Shown: positions 1 through 8,482 of the stretch, piece after piece
Layout of the letters: every line of letters begins with the position of its first letter
How positions within the stretch are numbered: the first letter of the stretch is position 1
Origin: Deltaproteobacteria bacterium ADurb.Bin207
Lineage (GTDB): Bacteria > Myxococcota_A > Polyangia > Polyangiales > Polyangiaceae
DNA length: 64,000 nucleotides
Reading direction: 5' to 3'
NCBI GenBank assembly: GCA_002070115.1
Contig: MWCO01000013.1
Coordinates: forward strand, 1-64,000
Notes under the pieces: generated by a model
What the model was told of the DNA's origin: nothing
What the model saw: the letters and a program-made list of their open reading frames with translations, nothing else
Database searches by the model: none
Made by a program: the position numbers and the translations under genes

Positions 1-2
1 CG

Positions 3-2162
3 GTTATTTCGACACCGACGATTACGGTTCCATCCAACGGGCATCGCTTGTTTGGTCGTCAGCAAGCCCTGGACATCGTGCATACGATTGCGTTGATGCC
101 GGTGGCGTATGGGACTGAGGATCAGGGGCATCCCCGCGGAGCGGTGGCGGTGGTCGTGGGCAGCGCGGGTGTGGGAAAAACGGCTTTGCTACGCGCTGTC
201 AGGGACCGATTGGAAGGAAGCCCGGTGGCCGTGTTGCGCGTGGATGGTCGACGTGCCCTCACACGTCCCCTCGAGCCTTTCATTACGTTGGTGCAGGACG
301 TTTTGGGGGTGCGTCGTGGTGATGAGCCAAAGACTATCGACGAAGTGAGAAAGGCGCTCGTGTTGCGCTTTGGAATCGAAGAACAAGACTGCCTTCGTTT
401 GCTCGAGCGTGTGACGGATCGTGAATCGTCGTTGAGTCTTACCCCCGACATCATCGAACGGGAGCAGGTTCGTTCGCTTCGGGCTTTTTTGGGTCGAATG
501 CTTGCCTCACGGCCGACAGTATTGGTGGTGGAAGACGCGGATGCGATGGATACGGCATCGCTCGAGTTGACGCGGGACTTGATGGAAGCATCGTCGACGC
601 TTGCGTTATCGGTTCTTGTTTCGTGCCGGAGCGATCCTTATCCGGATTGGGATGCTGGGTACGTGACGCGACTTCATCTCGATGCTTTGGATGAGATGGC
701 ATCGAAGTCGATGTTGGAGCATCGGACGATGGGAATGGTAGTTCCGTCGGATGCGATGGCGATGGCGGTTCAATGGTCCAAGGGGGTGCCGTTGTTGTTG
801 GAGCTTACGAGCCGGGCGATGCGTCAACGTGAGTTTTTGGTGGAGCCTGATGGTACTTTCAAAGCGCCATCTACCTCGCAGGATTTATTTGGAGGGTTGA
901 GACAACTCGTATCGATAGCGTTGCGGGATCGCCCGGTGTGTGTGCGGCAGTGGATATTCGTCGTGGCGATAGCGGGGGGTGCTCCGATCGAATTGCTGGA
1001 AGCTTATGAGTCGTCGCAAGGGGCGATCGAAGAGACGATCGGGGCATGTTTGGAAACGGGATGGGTGAGTTATTCGGATGAGGTGATGGAGTTTGATAAC
1101 GAGGGGGTCCGAGACGTCGTTCGTTCGATGATTCCGGAAGGGACGAAGCGGCAGATGCACGCGTTTGTGGCGAAGTGGTTACAACAGACGACACCGGCAC
1201 GGGCACCTGGGGAGGTGATTGCTTCGCATCTTGTGATGGGGGGAGATGTATTGGGAGCGGCGCAAGCGTATGAAAAAGAAGCGATAGCCTTGTCTTCGCG
1301 CGAGGAGCATGTAGCCGCGACGGTGATATGGGGTCGAGCGGCGCAGGCATGGCAGATGCTTCGGGATGAGCAAGCGTTATGTCGCGTGGCGATAGCGCGG
1401 ACGGAAGCGTTTTTGGCGGCGGGAAATGGCAAAGCCGCCACGGAGGAGCTTTCGGCGTTGGAGAGGTTCGAGCCGGCAGGATTGGATGGTTTACGCGCGC
1501 GGGCGATGGCCGCGGTGGCAAGTAGCCAGAGCAATTGGGATCTTGCGATTCAATCGTTGCTTCGCGCCAGTGCGTTGGCTGTGGACAATCTCGACCAACA
1601 GGCTTGGTTCGATGTGGAATTTTGTCTCGGGGAATTGCTGTATCGTCGGGGTGAATTGGGAGCTGCGGAATCCCACGCAACCACCTGTTTGGATTTGGCC
1701 ATCTCGATTGCCGACAGCCGGGGCGAGCGCGCCACGCTGGTGGATGGTGCGCGAATCGCGCAAGCGGCGACCTTTTTATCCAAACTCAGGATAGAAACGA
1801 ACCGCATGGATAAGGCGCGGAATGCTTTGGCCATGTCGTTGGAACATACGGCCATCCTGGGGGATGAAGCATCCGCTTCGCGTTTGCTTGCGAATCTGGC
1901 TTATGCCTGTGAACCGGAAGATTTGGAGGCCTCGCTTTCGTATGCGAAACGTGCGCTCGAGTTGGCGCTTCGCGCCGGTGATCGCATGGCAGCAGCCCGT
2001 ATCGCGATCAACTTGGGCGCCTATCAAGCGCAATCCCATGCGTTTGAAGATGCGCTTGCGTCGTATGCGATGGCGAAAAAACTGGCGCTGGCTGTCGGCT
2101 GGGCCCGAGGCGTGCGGTTGGCCAAGTCCGCGGCCGAAAAAATCCATTCCACGTCATCTTGA
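3..2162 (+). CDS. AAA ATPase with TPR-like C-terminal repeats (5' end cut by window edge)
   Basis: The reading frame is open to the left edge, and the in-frame residues before the first possible start (TTG at 48) read ...NGHRLFGRQQAL. This is the FGR-x-x-x-L motif that begins AAA/STAND modules, so the real start lies upstream, possibly after a Ser/Thr kinase or other sensor domain (inference). Counting from 48, the Walker A is GSAGVGKT at about residues 38-45 and the Walker B is TVLVVEDAD near 160. The C-terminal half, from about residue 400, is Ala/Leu-rich helical repeat of TPR type. Likely a cytoplasmic signalling ATPase of the kind common in Myxococcota; its partner or ligand is not visible. 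It converges with the receiver-XRE gene downstream, 36 bp away. Confidence 0.75.
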   Translation, partial: VISTPTITVPSNGHRLFGRQQALDIVHTIALMPVAYGTEDQGHPRGAVAVVVGSAGVGKTALLRAVRDRLEGSPVAVLRVDGRRALTRPLEPFITLVQDVLGVRRGDEPKTIDEVRKALVLRFGIEEQDCLRLLERVTDRESSLSLTPDIIEREQVRSLRAFLGRMLASRPTVLVVEDADAMDTASLELTRDLMEASSTLALSVLVSCRSDPYPDWDAGYVTRLHLDALDEMASKSMLEHRTMGMVVPSDAMAMAVQWSKGVPLLLELTSRAMRQREFLVEPDGTFKAPSTSQDLFGGLRQLVSIALRDRPVCVRQWIFVVAIAGGAPIELLEAYESSQGAIEETIGACLETGWVSYSDEVMEFDNEGVRDVVRSMIPEGTKRQMHAFVAKWLQQTTPARAPGEVIASHLVMGGDVLGAAQAYEKEAIALSSREEHVAATVIWGRAAQAWQMLRDEQALCRVAIARTEAFLAAGNGKAATEELSALERFEPAGLDGLRARAMAAVASSQSNWDLAIQSLLRASALAVDNLDQQAWFDVEFCLGELLYRRGELGAAESHATTCLDLAISIADSRGERATLVDGARIAQAATFLSKLRIETNRMDKARNALAMSLEHTAILGDEASASRLLANLAYACEPEDLEASLSYAKRALELALRAGDRMAAARIAINLGAYQAQSHAFEDALASYAMAKKLALAVGWARGVRLAKSAAEKIHSTSS

Positions 2163-2198
2163 GACAAGACGCGGGACATGGTGATTCGGGTTTTCGAA

Positions 2199-2807
2199 TC
2201 AATAATCTCCGAACAGGTCCTGAACGCGGACATCCAAGGCGGCGGCGATTTTATATAACGAGGACAAAGACGCCGAGGATTCCGCGCGCTCGATCTGCGA
2301 CAGCAAAGAAACGCTCAACCCTGTTCGTCGGGACATCTGTTTGAGCGTGAGTTCTTTTTCCTTACGAAGGCTTCGGATGCTTTCGCCGATCACTTTGTGG
2401 AGCTGCTCCTCGGGGGTGCGGCTCAAGCCTTTTTTTCGCATGACCCGATCCAGCACCTCACGGAATTCATCCACGTTGAAAGGCTTTTTTACGTAATCCA
2501 CGGCATCGAGTTTCATCGAAGCCACCGCGGTCTCGAGGTTGGGATATCCGGTGAAAATGACCACGGCAACGTCTTTGTCGATCTTTCGGATTCGCCCCAA
2601 TAGTTCGATGCCATCCATGTTCGGCATCATTAAATCCAGAATTATCAAGTGATAATGTCCCTGGCGGAGTTCGTCTTCCACCAGAAACGGATCATTGATG
2701 GTCTTGACCTCGAATCGATCGCGTTCGAGCAGCGTCTGCATATAGTCACAGATCGCTTTATCATCATCGACAATGAGAATTCTGACCGTAGGGAGTTCGA
2801 TGGGCAC
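2199..2807 (-). CDS. Response regulator: receiver domain fused to XRE-type helix-turn-helix
   Basis: A 202-residue protein with two parts. Residues 1-125 are a receiver with acidic D14-D16, phospho-acceptor D58 (in LDLMMPNMDG), T86 and K108 (KKPF). Residues about 136-202 are a Cro/C1 (XRE) helix-turn-helix with TLKQMSRRTGLSVSLLSQIE. Most DNA-binding response regulators carry OmpR, NarL or Fis-type output domains, so the phage-repressor-type output is less usual. No kinase gene is adjacent. It is divergent from a membrane protein gene, and the shared upstream region holds a spaced inverted repeat that could be its operator (inference). Confidence 0.88.
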   Translation of the reverse strand: MPIELPTVRILIVDDDKAICDYMQTLLERDRFEVKTINDPFLVEDELRQGHYHLIILDLMMPNMDGIELLGRIRKIDKDVAVVIFTGYPNLETAVASMKLDAVDYVKKPFNVDEFREVLDRVMRKKGLSRTPEEQLHKVIGESIRSLRKEKELTLKQMSRRTGLSVSLLSQIERAESSASLSSLYKIAAALDVRVQDLFGDY

Positions 2808-2871
2808 GACAACCTCCGTGATTGTAGGCCACCCAATGCTTGGTTTTCACTCATAGCACAATTTATGGTCG

Positions 2872-2988
2872 GCTCCTACGCTTGTTCGCAGGAAAGTATG
2901 ACCGAAATTCCCAGAATCGACGCCTGTGGGGCTTTGAGAAAAATGTGTTATTTCAATAACTTAGCCGATAATGGTTTGCGTAGGAGCG
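2872..2988. repeat. Spaced 10-bp inverted repeat in a divergent intergenic region
   Basis: GCTCCTACGC at 2872-2881 and its exact reverse complement GCGTAGGAGC at 2979-2988 lie about 100 bp apart between the divergent receiver-XRE gene and the membrane protein gene. The arms could be two operator half-sites for a dimeric repressor-type regulator. The match is seen directly; the regulatory role is inference. Confidence 0.4.
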
Positions 2989-3070
2989 GAAAACGCGAGG
3001 GCGTGATAGTTTGCCTCGGCGTTTTTTCCCGAACCTTATTCTCGAACCATCGACGAGTAGCCGCGCAGTC

Positions 3071-4666
3071 ATGATCCGGTTTGACAAGCATTCCCCATGG
3101 CTCGACCGTGCCATAGTTCTGGGGTTGTACCTCCTTGCGGTAGCCGTGTTGGCGTATCACGCGCGTCAAGCGGGAATAGGGGCCGATGAGTCGGCCTATC
3201 TCGACGCTGGCCGACGGGTTGGGGAATGGTTCGATCGGATTGGGTCCGCGGAGTCGTCGTTTTTTACCCAAGCGGATCGAGATGCTGTTTGGGCGCCCGT
3301 CCATGCGGTGGTGAATGCATCGACCTTACTATCCGCGTTGGTGTGGCACGTGGCTTTCAGCGGTTTCGATGTATTGGGCGAGTGTGTGTCGTTGCGATTG
3401 GGCACGGTGCTTCTGAACGCTTTCTCCGTACCTTTGCTGTATGCGCTTCTCACTCCTGGTTTGGGGAGAAAGGTGGGAGGTTTGTCGGTGTTGTTGTGGA
3501 TGCTCGTCGTTCGCGCGCAACATGAGGCATCGTTGGCAAATCCGGGCGTGGTGGCGATGACGGGAAGCCTTGCCGTGCTGGTGGCTCATGGGAGAGCAAG
3601 AAGCGCGGGCAGGGAAAACCGCATGGGGAAAAGCGCGGCGTGGATGGCGGTTGCGGGATTGTTGCTGGGCGTTGGCGTTGCGGTTTCACATGCCACGATC
3701 GTGGTATTGCTCGTTCTTTTCACCAATTCGCTTTGGCTTCAGCGAAAAAGGCTTCGAGAAATGCTGCGCGGGGGGGACGTTCCGGTTCCATCGTCCATGG
3801 TATTTTTCGCTATTTTCGCACCGTTGGCCTATGGCTTGGCAACGCCGTGGTTGTGGCATGATACGGCAGCGCGGATTCGGCCCATGCTTGTTCGGGCGTT
3901 CTCGCCAGGGACGCAGGCGCAGGGGATCGGGCATACCGCGTTGTCGCTCGTGCTATCCACACCGATGGTGATCGTGCTTGGGGCGCTGGTAGGGATCGCG
4001 GTAACGATAGGGCCTTCCCGGTGGCGAGGGTGGGGCAAAAAGGAGACGACAGGGGACGATGAGACTCCCGCGTTGCTCATCGTTGGGCTCCTGACAGGCC
4101 TTGGGTGGACATGGTTATTGCCGGGGTCGATGCAACCGAAGGCGCCGTTATGGCTGTTTTGTCTTCCGTTCATGGTTGGGCTAGCGGCGATGGGGTGGGA
4201 GCGTGCGCTGCGGTGGGGTCAACGTTTTCTTGCGGACCCAAGCTGGCGGCGCAGGGTCGGCGTGGGGTTGTGGGTAAGCCTTGCGGCAGGGGGAGTGTGG
4301 CTGACGGTGGGGCGGCCGTTGACAAGCTCCGCGGCCTTTTTCCCGGTCTTCCTTGGACCTAGAGTCGTGGCTTCTTCCCCCGCCGGACTGAGGTTGCACG
4401 ACGGTTCGGTCGTGCGCGCGTTCGTGCCTCTGATCGATGAGCTTGGGGTTTCCGAAACGACGGTGTACTCGCCTTCCGTACCGGAAGACGTGTGGGCGGG
4501 GTATCAGCGCTGGGCAGGAATGCGCACGAAGGTTCGAAGGGTGTCGGACCGCGAGCGTGCGCGGCTGTGGGTGCTCGACCCTGGGCAAGAGGGGGGAAAC
4601 GCAAGGCTCGTGGGTGCCGTTTCCCGCGATGCGGTGATGCTCGTGCGATTATACGATACGCGTTGA
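3071..4666 (+). CDS. Polytopic membrane protein, GT-C (ArnT/PMT-like) glycosyltransferase candidate
   Basis: About 531 residues with many hydrophobic segments. The first segment follows a short basic N-terminus and is followed by GIGADESAYLDAGR, which resembles the first-loop acidic (DE) motif of GT-C lipid-linked sugar transferases (GT39/GT83 type). A soluble C-terminal tail of about 100 residues follows the last segment. I chose ATG 3071 over the upstream TTG at 3011 because the first hydrophobic segment then starts near the N-terminus. Likely an inner membrane enzyme that transfers a sugar from a polyprenyl-phosphate donor, but donor and acceptor cannot be read from the sequence. It stands alone, facing the Ser/Thr kinase gene. 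Confidence 0.55.
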   Translation: MIRFDKHSPWLDRAIVLGLYLLAVAVLAYHARQAGIGADESAYLDAGRRVGEWFDRIGSAESSFFTQADRDAVWAPVHAVVNASTLLSALVWHVAFSGFDVLGECVSLRLGTVLLNAFSVPLLYALLTPGLGRKVGGLSVLLWMLVVRAQHEASLANPGVVAMTGSLAVLVAHGRARSAGRENRMGKSAAWMAVAGLLLGVGVAVSHATIVVLLVLFTNSLWLQRKRLREMLRGGDVPVPSSMVFFAIFAPLAYGLATPWLWHDTAARIRPMLVRAFSPGTQAQGIGHTALSLVLSTPMVIVLGALVGIAVTIGPSRWRGWGKKETTGDDETPALLIVGLLTGLGWTWLLPGSMQPKAPLWLFCLPFMVGLAAMGWERALRWGQRFLADPSWRRRVGVGLWVSLAAGGVWLTVGRPLTSSAAFFPVFLGPRVVASSPAGLRLHDGSVVRAFVPLIDELGVSETTVYSPSVPEDVWAGYQRWAGMRTKVRRVSDRERARLWVLDPGQEGGNARLVGAVSRDAVMLVRLYDTR

Positions 4667-4700
4667 GGCCAGGGCGCGGAACACGTTGATAACCATATGA

Positions 4701-4721
4701 ATTAATTGATCATTAATTGAT
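4701..4721. repeat. AT-rich tandem 10-bp repeat
   Basis: ATTAATTGAT occurs at 4701-4710 and again at 4712-4721, separated by one C, in the gap between the convergent membrane protein and kinase genes. It is an AT-rich island in otherwise GC-rich DNA. No function is evident; no GC stem or T-tract marks it as a terminator. Confidence 0.5.
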
Positions 4722-4815
4722 TGTGGCGGCGATGGGGTTCGCTCGTATGCTCCGAGGCCCTACGGGGGAAAGCGCGTTGGATAGTGATTGGGCAACCGGG
4801 TAGTATCGATTGGGT

Positions 4816-5691
4816 TCAGTGTTGAAGGACGGACCGCAGGGCGCGCCACAGGGCGACGACGGTTTGGAAGCGGTTGTCCGGGTCGATGGCGAGGGCTTGT
4901 TGCGCCCAATCATCGATATGGGTGGGCAAGGAGGGGCGCAAGGCATGGAGGCTGGCCAAGTTGCCGGGGGTGGTGACGGCCACGAGCATCTGCACGAGTT
5001 CTTTGCGATAAACGGGGACTTGGAAGCAGAGGGTTTCGAAAATCACCACGGCGAGCGAGTAGATATCCGACCGGGAGTCGGCTTCTTTGGCGCCTCGTTG
5101 CCAGATTTCGGGTGCGATGTAGGAAGGGGAGCCGGCGAGCATCTGGTCGGCGGTGATGGAGGACAAGTCCTCTGCTTTTGCCAGTCCGAAGTCCATGATT
5201 CGTGAATCGTCGACTTCGCCGCCGCATAAAAAAATATTCGAAGGTTTCAAATCACGGTGGACGATACCTTTTGCGTGGGCCGCATCCAGGGTTCGCACGA
5301 TGGGAGCAAACAGTCTTATGACCTCATCGATCGAAAAATAATCTTCGTTTTTCTGTCTTTCTGACAATACATCGGAAAGATCTTTACCATCCATGAGTTC
5401 CATGACCACGCAGGGGGCACCGTCATCGGCACCGATGACGCCGTGGATTGTCACGGTGGCGAGGCCTTTCAAGGCCGACATGATGCGTGCTTCGCGAACG
5501 AGTCGAAGCCGATAATCCGTATCATGGGCGAGATGGTGGGCCAGGAATTTGATGGCGACGTCTTGTTGGTCGATGGTGTCGCGAGCGCGATAGACTTCGC
5601 CATGGGCGCCATGTCCGAGGCGTGGTCCCACGAGATAGCGTCCCCCGATCATTTCTCCCGTTCGTGTGTCATCCATATTCATGGCGATCAT
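4816..5691 (-). CDS. Eukaryotic-type Ser/Thr protein kinase, catalytic domain only
   Basis: A 291-residue kinase domain with the full catalytic set: glycine loop GHGAHGEVY (26-34), Lys48 in VAIK, alpha-C Glu67, HRDLKPSN with Asp147, DFG at 167-169 and the APE motif in SYIAPE. There is no transmembrane segment, PASTA or other sensor domain, so it is a soluble kinase of minimal length. The start is uncertain among M1, M4 and M6. It is divergent from a single-domain receiver gene 163 bp away, which hints at a shared signalling role but does not prove it. Confidence 0.92.
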   Translation of the reverse strand: MIAMNMDDTRTGEMIGGRYLVGPRLGHGAHGEVYRARDTIDQQDVAIKFLAHHLAHDTDYRLRLVREARIMSALKGLATVTIHGVIGADDGAPCVVMELMDGKDLSDVLSERQKNEDYFSIDEVIRLFAPIVRTLDAAHAKGIVHRDLKPSNIFLCGGEVDDSRIMDFGLAKAEDLSSITADQMLAGSPSYIAPEIWQRGAKEADSRSDIYSLAVVIFETLCFQVPVYRKELVQMLVAVTTPGNLASLHALRPSLPTHIDDWAQQALAIDPDNRFQTVVALWRALRSVLQH

Positions 5692-5854
5692 GATTCTATC
5701 GACTTATTGGGTGAGAAGTGAAGGAACCGCAAAGCGCGTACGTATTTGGAATAGGGGAGGAAAATAAGCTGTCTAAAATCGCCCATGGGTGGCGTGGTGC
5801 GGTATAAGACAAAAGGTGGGCTTCGGTGGACACCGTGTGGGCGGTTTTTGAACC

Positions 5855-6247
5855 ATGGATAATGCAACCAATCCTAGGTCGAAGGTCAGCATACTCATCG
5901 TGGATGACAACACGATGGTGTTGGGACTGATCAAAATGGTGCTTGAAGACATGGATTTTCTGGTCGATACGGCGGGCACCGCGAAGCAAGCCATGGCTTG
6001 TATCGACGAGCGGCGTGGATTGTTCGATCTGGTGATTCTCGATCAACAGCTTCCTGACAGCCGGGGCATCGATATGATGCGGCGTGTGAAAGAGCAATAC
6101 CCGGCTTTGCGCTTCATGATGGTGAGCGGATTGATGACGGAAGATGTGATACAGGAAATCAAGGATGCGGGAGGGGAATCCGTGTTGGGCAAGCCTTTCG
6201 ATGTCGCCGAACTCATGACCGCGGTGGAGAAGGCTCTTGGCGAATGA
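5855..6247 (+). CDS. Single-domain (CheY-like) response regulator
   Basis: A 130-residue receiver with acidic pair D17/D18, phospho-acceptor D63 in LVILDQQLPD, and the conserved lysine in LGKPFD. There is no output domain, so it probably acts by protein contact or as a phosphorelay intermediate. Its last 35 bp overlap the 3' end of the convergent rlmN gene. The Ser/Thr kinase gene lies divergently upstream. Confidence 0.9.
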   Translation: MDNATNPRSKVSILIVDDNTMVLGLIKMVLEDMDFLVDTAGTAKQAMACIDERRGLFDLVILDQQLPDSRGIDMMRRVKEQYPALRFMMVSGLMTEDVIQEIKDAGGESVLGKPFDVAELMTAVEKALGE

Positions 6248-7406
6248 GTGAGGTTGGATGGCCCGCCAACTGACCGCAGGCGGCGCTGATATCATCGCCC
6301 CGACGTCGTCGAATGAAGCAGGATAGACCGGATCGGGTTAGCACTTCTTGAAACGCTTCGACGCGTTGCTCCGAAGGAGGACGCAAGGCAGTGTGGGGCA
6401 CGGGATTGAGGGGGATCAAGTTGATTTTGACGGGAATTCCACGAAGCAAGGCGACCAGCGATCGTGCCATCTGCTCGCTATCGTTGACGCCGTCGATGAG
6501 AGCGATTTCGATTGTCAACCGGCGACGTGGAGGCAACGGATATCGTCGAAGGGCTTGCATCAACATCTGCAGCGGGTAGCGTCGGTTGATGGGAAGAAGG
6601 CGTGTGCGAACAGCGTCGTCGGCGGCATGAAGCGAGATGGCTAGTCCGATTCGTCCTTGAAAGTCTTTGCCCAATTGGTCGATTTGCGGCACGAGCCCCA
6701 CGGTGCTGATGGTGATACGTCGGGAAGACAGGGCGAGTCCTTCCTGGCAATTCATGAGTTGAATGGCGTGAACGGTAGCGTCGTAGTTGTGCAATGGCTC
6801 GCCCATGCCCATGAGCACGATATTGGAGAGACGTTGGGAAGGCTTGAGCAAGGCTCGGCCAATCAGCACTTGGGCGATGATTTCATCGGGAGTGAGGTGA
6901 CGGAGCAATCCTGGATGTCCGCTGGCACAGAACACGCACCCCATGGCGCAGCCTGCTTGGGTAGAAACGCATTCGGTGACCCGCTGTTTTTGGGCGCAAG
7001 CCTGGTCTTGTTCGTCTTCGAGTTCAGTGTCGTCCTCTCCCTTATCCTCGGCGTCCATGGGGATGAGAACCGATTCCACGGCGGAATGATCCGTCAAACG
7101 CAAGACGAGTTTTCGGGTTCCATCGGCGGCTTCGTGAACTCGTTCGAGGGTGGGAACATGCTGTTCGAGTTCGGTTTTCAACAGGGCACGCACAGCTTTG
7201 GGAACGTCCGTCATGCCGTCGGGGTCGAGTTGTTGTCTGGCATGCAACCACTGAAAAATTTGTGTTCCTCGAAAAGGCCGCTGACCGATGGTTAGTGCCC
7301 ACGCTTTCCACTGCTCTGGTGTTCGAGCCAAAGGCCCAACCGGATCGCCGTGGCGAAAGCGACGTTGTGCGTTCACTGTGGCTCCTTTTGCTTTGCCTGT
7401 TGCCAA
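6213..7406 (-). CDS. rlmN: 23S rRNA (adenine2503-C2)/tRNA methyltransferase RlmN, radical SAM
   Basis: A 397-residue radical SAM enzyme that methylates C2 of A2503 in 23S rRNA and of A37 in some tRNAs. The cluster motif C-x3-C-x2-C is in GCAMGCVFCASG near residues 150-160. The two mechanistic cysteines are in TECVSTQ and in ISAACGQ near the C-terminus. The product has an acidic insertion (EDKGEDDTELEDEQ) just before the radical SAM core. The gene starts inside the end of mazG: ATG at 7406 gives a 34-bp overlap, while a GTG at 7376 gives a GTGA stop-start overlap. Translation is probably coupled to mazG. Confidence 0.95.
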   Translation of the reverse strand: MATGKAKGATVNAQRRFRHGDPVGPLARTPEQWKAWALTIGQRPFRGTQIFQWLHARQQLDPDGMTDVPKAVRALLKTELEQHVPTLERVHEAADGTRKLVLRLTDHSAVESVLIPMDAEDKGEDDTELEDEQDQACAQKQRVTECVSTQAGCAMGCVFCASGHPGLLRHLTPDEIIAQVLIGRALLKPSQRLSNIVLMGMGEPLHNYDATVHAIQLMNCQEGLALSSRRITISTVGLVPQIDQLGKDFQGRIGLAISLHAADDAVRTRLLPINRRYPLQMLMQALRRYPLPPRRRLTIEIALIDGVNDSEQMARSLVALLRGIPVKINLIPLNPVPHTALRPPSEQRVEAFQEVLTRSGLSCFIRRRRGDDISAACGQLAGHPTSLIRQEPSPPRS

Positions 7407-8194
7407 TAACGTTCGAGGGTATCGATATCGATCGGGCCCGATTCGAAGCCGCCGTGGTCGACCCGAACGCGCTGTTCGACTTGTTGGAATCGTCGAACGA
7501 ATTTTTCGTTGGTTTCTCGCAGGGCCATTTCCGCATCGACTCCGATATGGCGTGCGAGATTGGCAAGGGCGAACAGCAGGTCGCCGAGTTCCTCCGCCGC
7601 CGACTCCCTATCGTGGGCAGCCAAGGCATCATCGAGTTCGGACAGTTCTTCGTTGACTTTCTCGCGACAGCCTTCGAGATGCGGCCAATCGAACCCCACC
7701 CGTGCGGATTTTTCGCCGAGACGTTGTGCGCGAGCAAGCGCGGGCAGACTCGTGGGAATCCCGTCGAGGATGCTCATTCGTTGTTTTTCCGTCGCTTTGA
7801 TGCGCTCCCAATTCTGATGGACTTGCTCGGCGTTTTTCACCTTGGTGTCGCTGAAAATATGGGGATGTCGTCGAACGAGCTTGTCACAGATGCCGTCGAT
7901 CACCCTATCGATGTCAAAATCCCCTTTATTTCTGGATAGTTCTGACTGGAAGGCAATTTGAAGCAACAAGTCACCGAGTTCTTCGCGCAGGGCGTCGGGA
8001 TCGTTTTCATCGATGGCGTCGATCACCTCACAAGCTTCTTCGAGCACGTATCTTCTAAGGGAAGAGAGGGTTTGCTGTTGGTCCCAAGGGCAGCCTTGGG
8101 GCCCGAGGAGCTTTCGCATGATCAGGAGCAAACGAGGAAGGTTTCCGCCTAATCCGTTTCGAGGTTCGAGAAAAGGGGGCATGGAGGGTGCCAT
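7373..8194 (-). CDS. mazG: MazG nucleoside triphosphate pyrophosphohydrolase
   Basis: About 273 residues from ATG 8194; the frame could extend to 8299, but the extra N-terminus is unlike MazG. Two MazG repeats are visible. The first has GPQGCPWDQQQT and the helix EEACEVIDAI. The second has the metal-binding pattern NEELSELDDAL...EELGDLLFALAN. The enzyme hydrolyses NTPs to NMPs and pyrophosphate, clearing aberrant nucleotides and affecting (p)ppGpp stress responses. It is followed by and overlaps rlmN in the same operon. Confidence 0.93.
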   Translation of the reverse strand: MAPSMPPFLEPRNGLGGNLPRLLLIMRKLLGPQGCPWDQQQTLSSLRRYVLEEACEVIDAIDENDPDALREELGDLLLQIAFQSELSRNKGDFDIDRVIDGICDKLVRRHPHIFSDTKVKNAEQVHQNWERIKATEKQRMSILDGIPTSLPALARAQRLGEKSARVGFDWPHLEGCREKVNEELSELDDALAAHDRESAAEELGDLLFALANLARHIGVDAEMALRETNEKFVRRFQQVEQRVRVDHGGFESGPIDIDTLERYWQQAKQKEPQ

Positions 8195-8403
8195 AGCATG
8201 GTCCGTGAGGTGTTCTGCAGCGCGAAACGAGAGCGAGGATCGAAAGAACCGGAATACCGACCGATGGGGGGTAACGGAGGTGGAGCAGGAATCTCTCATG
8301 ATTTCGCGCTATTGGTTTGGCAAGGATCGGTTGGGCAGAGTCGAGCTGCGAAGACTGCCATTCACGTTGCAGGAAGCTCTTCTCTCGACTACTTCACCGA
8401 CAG

Positions 8404-8454
8404 CCTCCGCGGAGGACCCACGGTTTTGGGGTTCCCCTAGGTCTGAGGAGACCT
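8404..8454 (+). other. gyrA leader with two short hairpins
   Basis: Upstream of gyrA are a perfect 12-bp palindrome CCTCCGCGGAGG (8404-8415) and a stem AGGTCT-GAGG-AGACCT (8439-8454), the latter about 30 bp before the start codon. They could shape a leader RNA or mark a supercoiling-sensitive control region. The structures are seen; the role is inference. Confidence 0.35.
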
Positions 8455-8482
8455 ACCTGAGGACGGCCGGAGAAGCCGCACG

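Noticed and set aside
5696-6295. Minus-strand 199-codon frame across the receiver gene
   Set aside because: Antisense to a clear CheY-like protein; composition is not protein-like.
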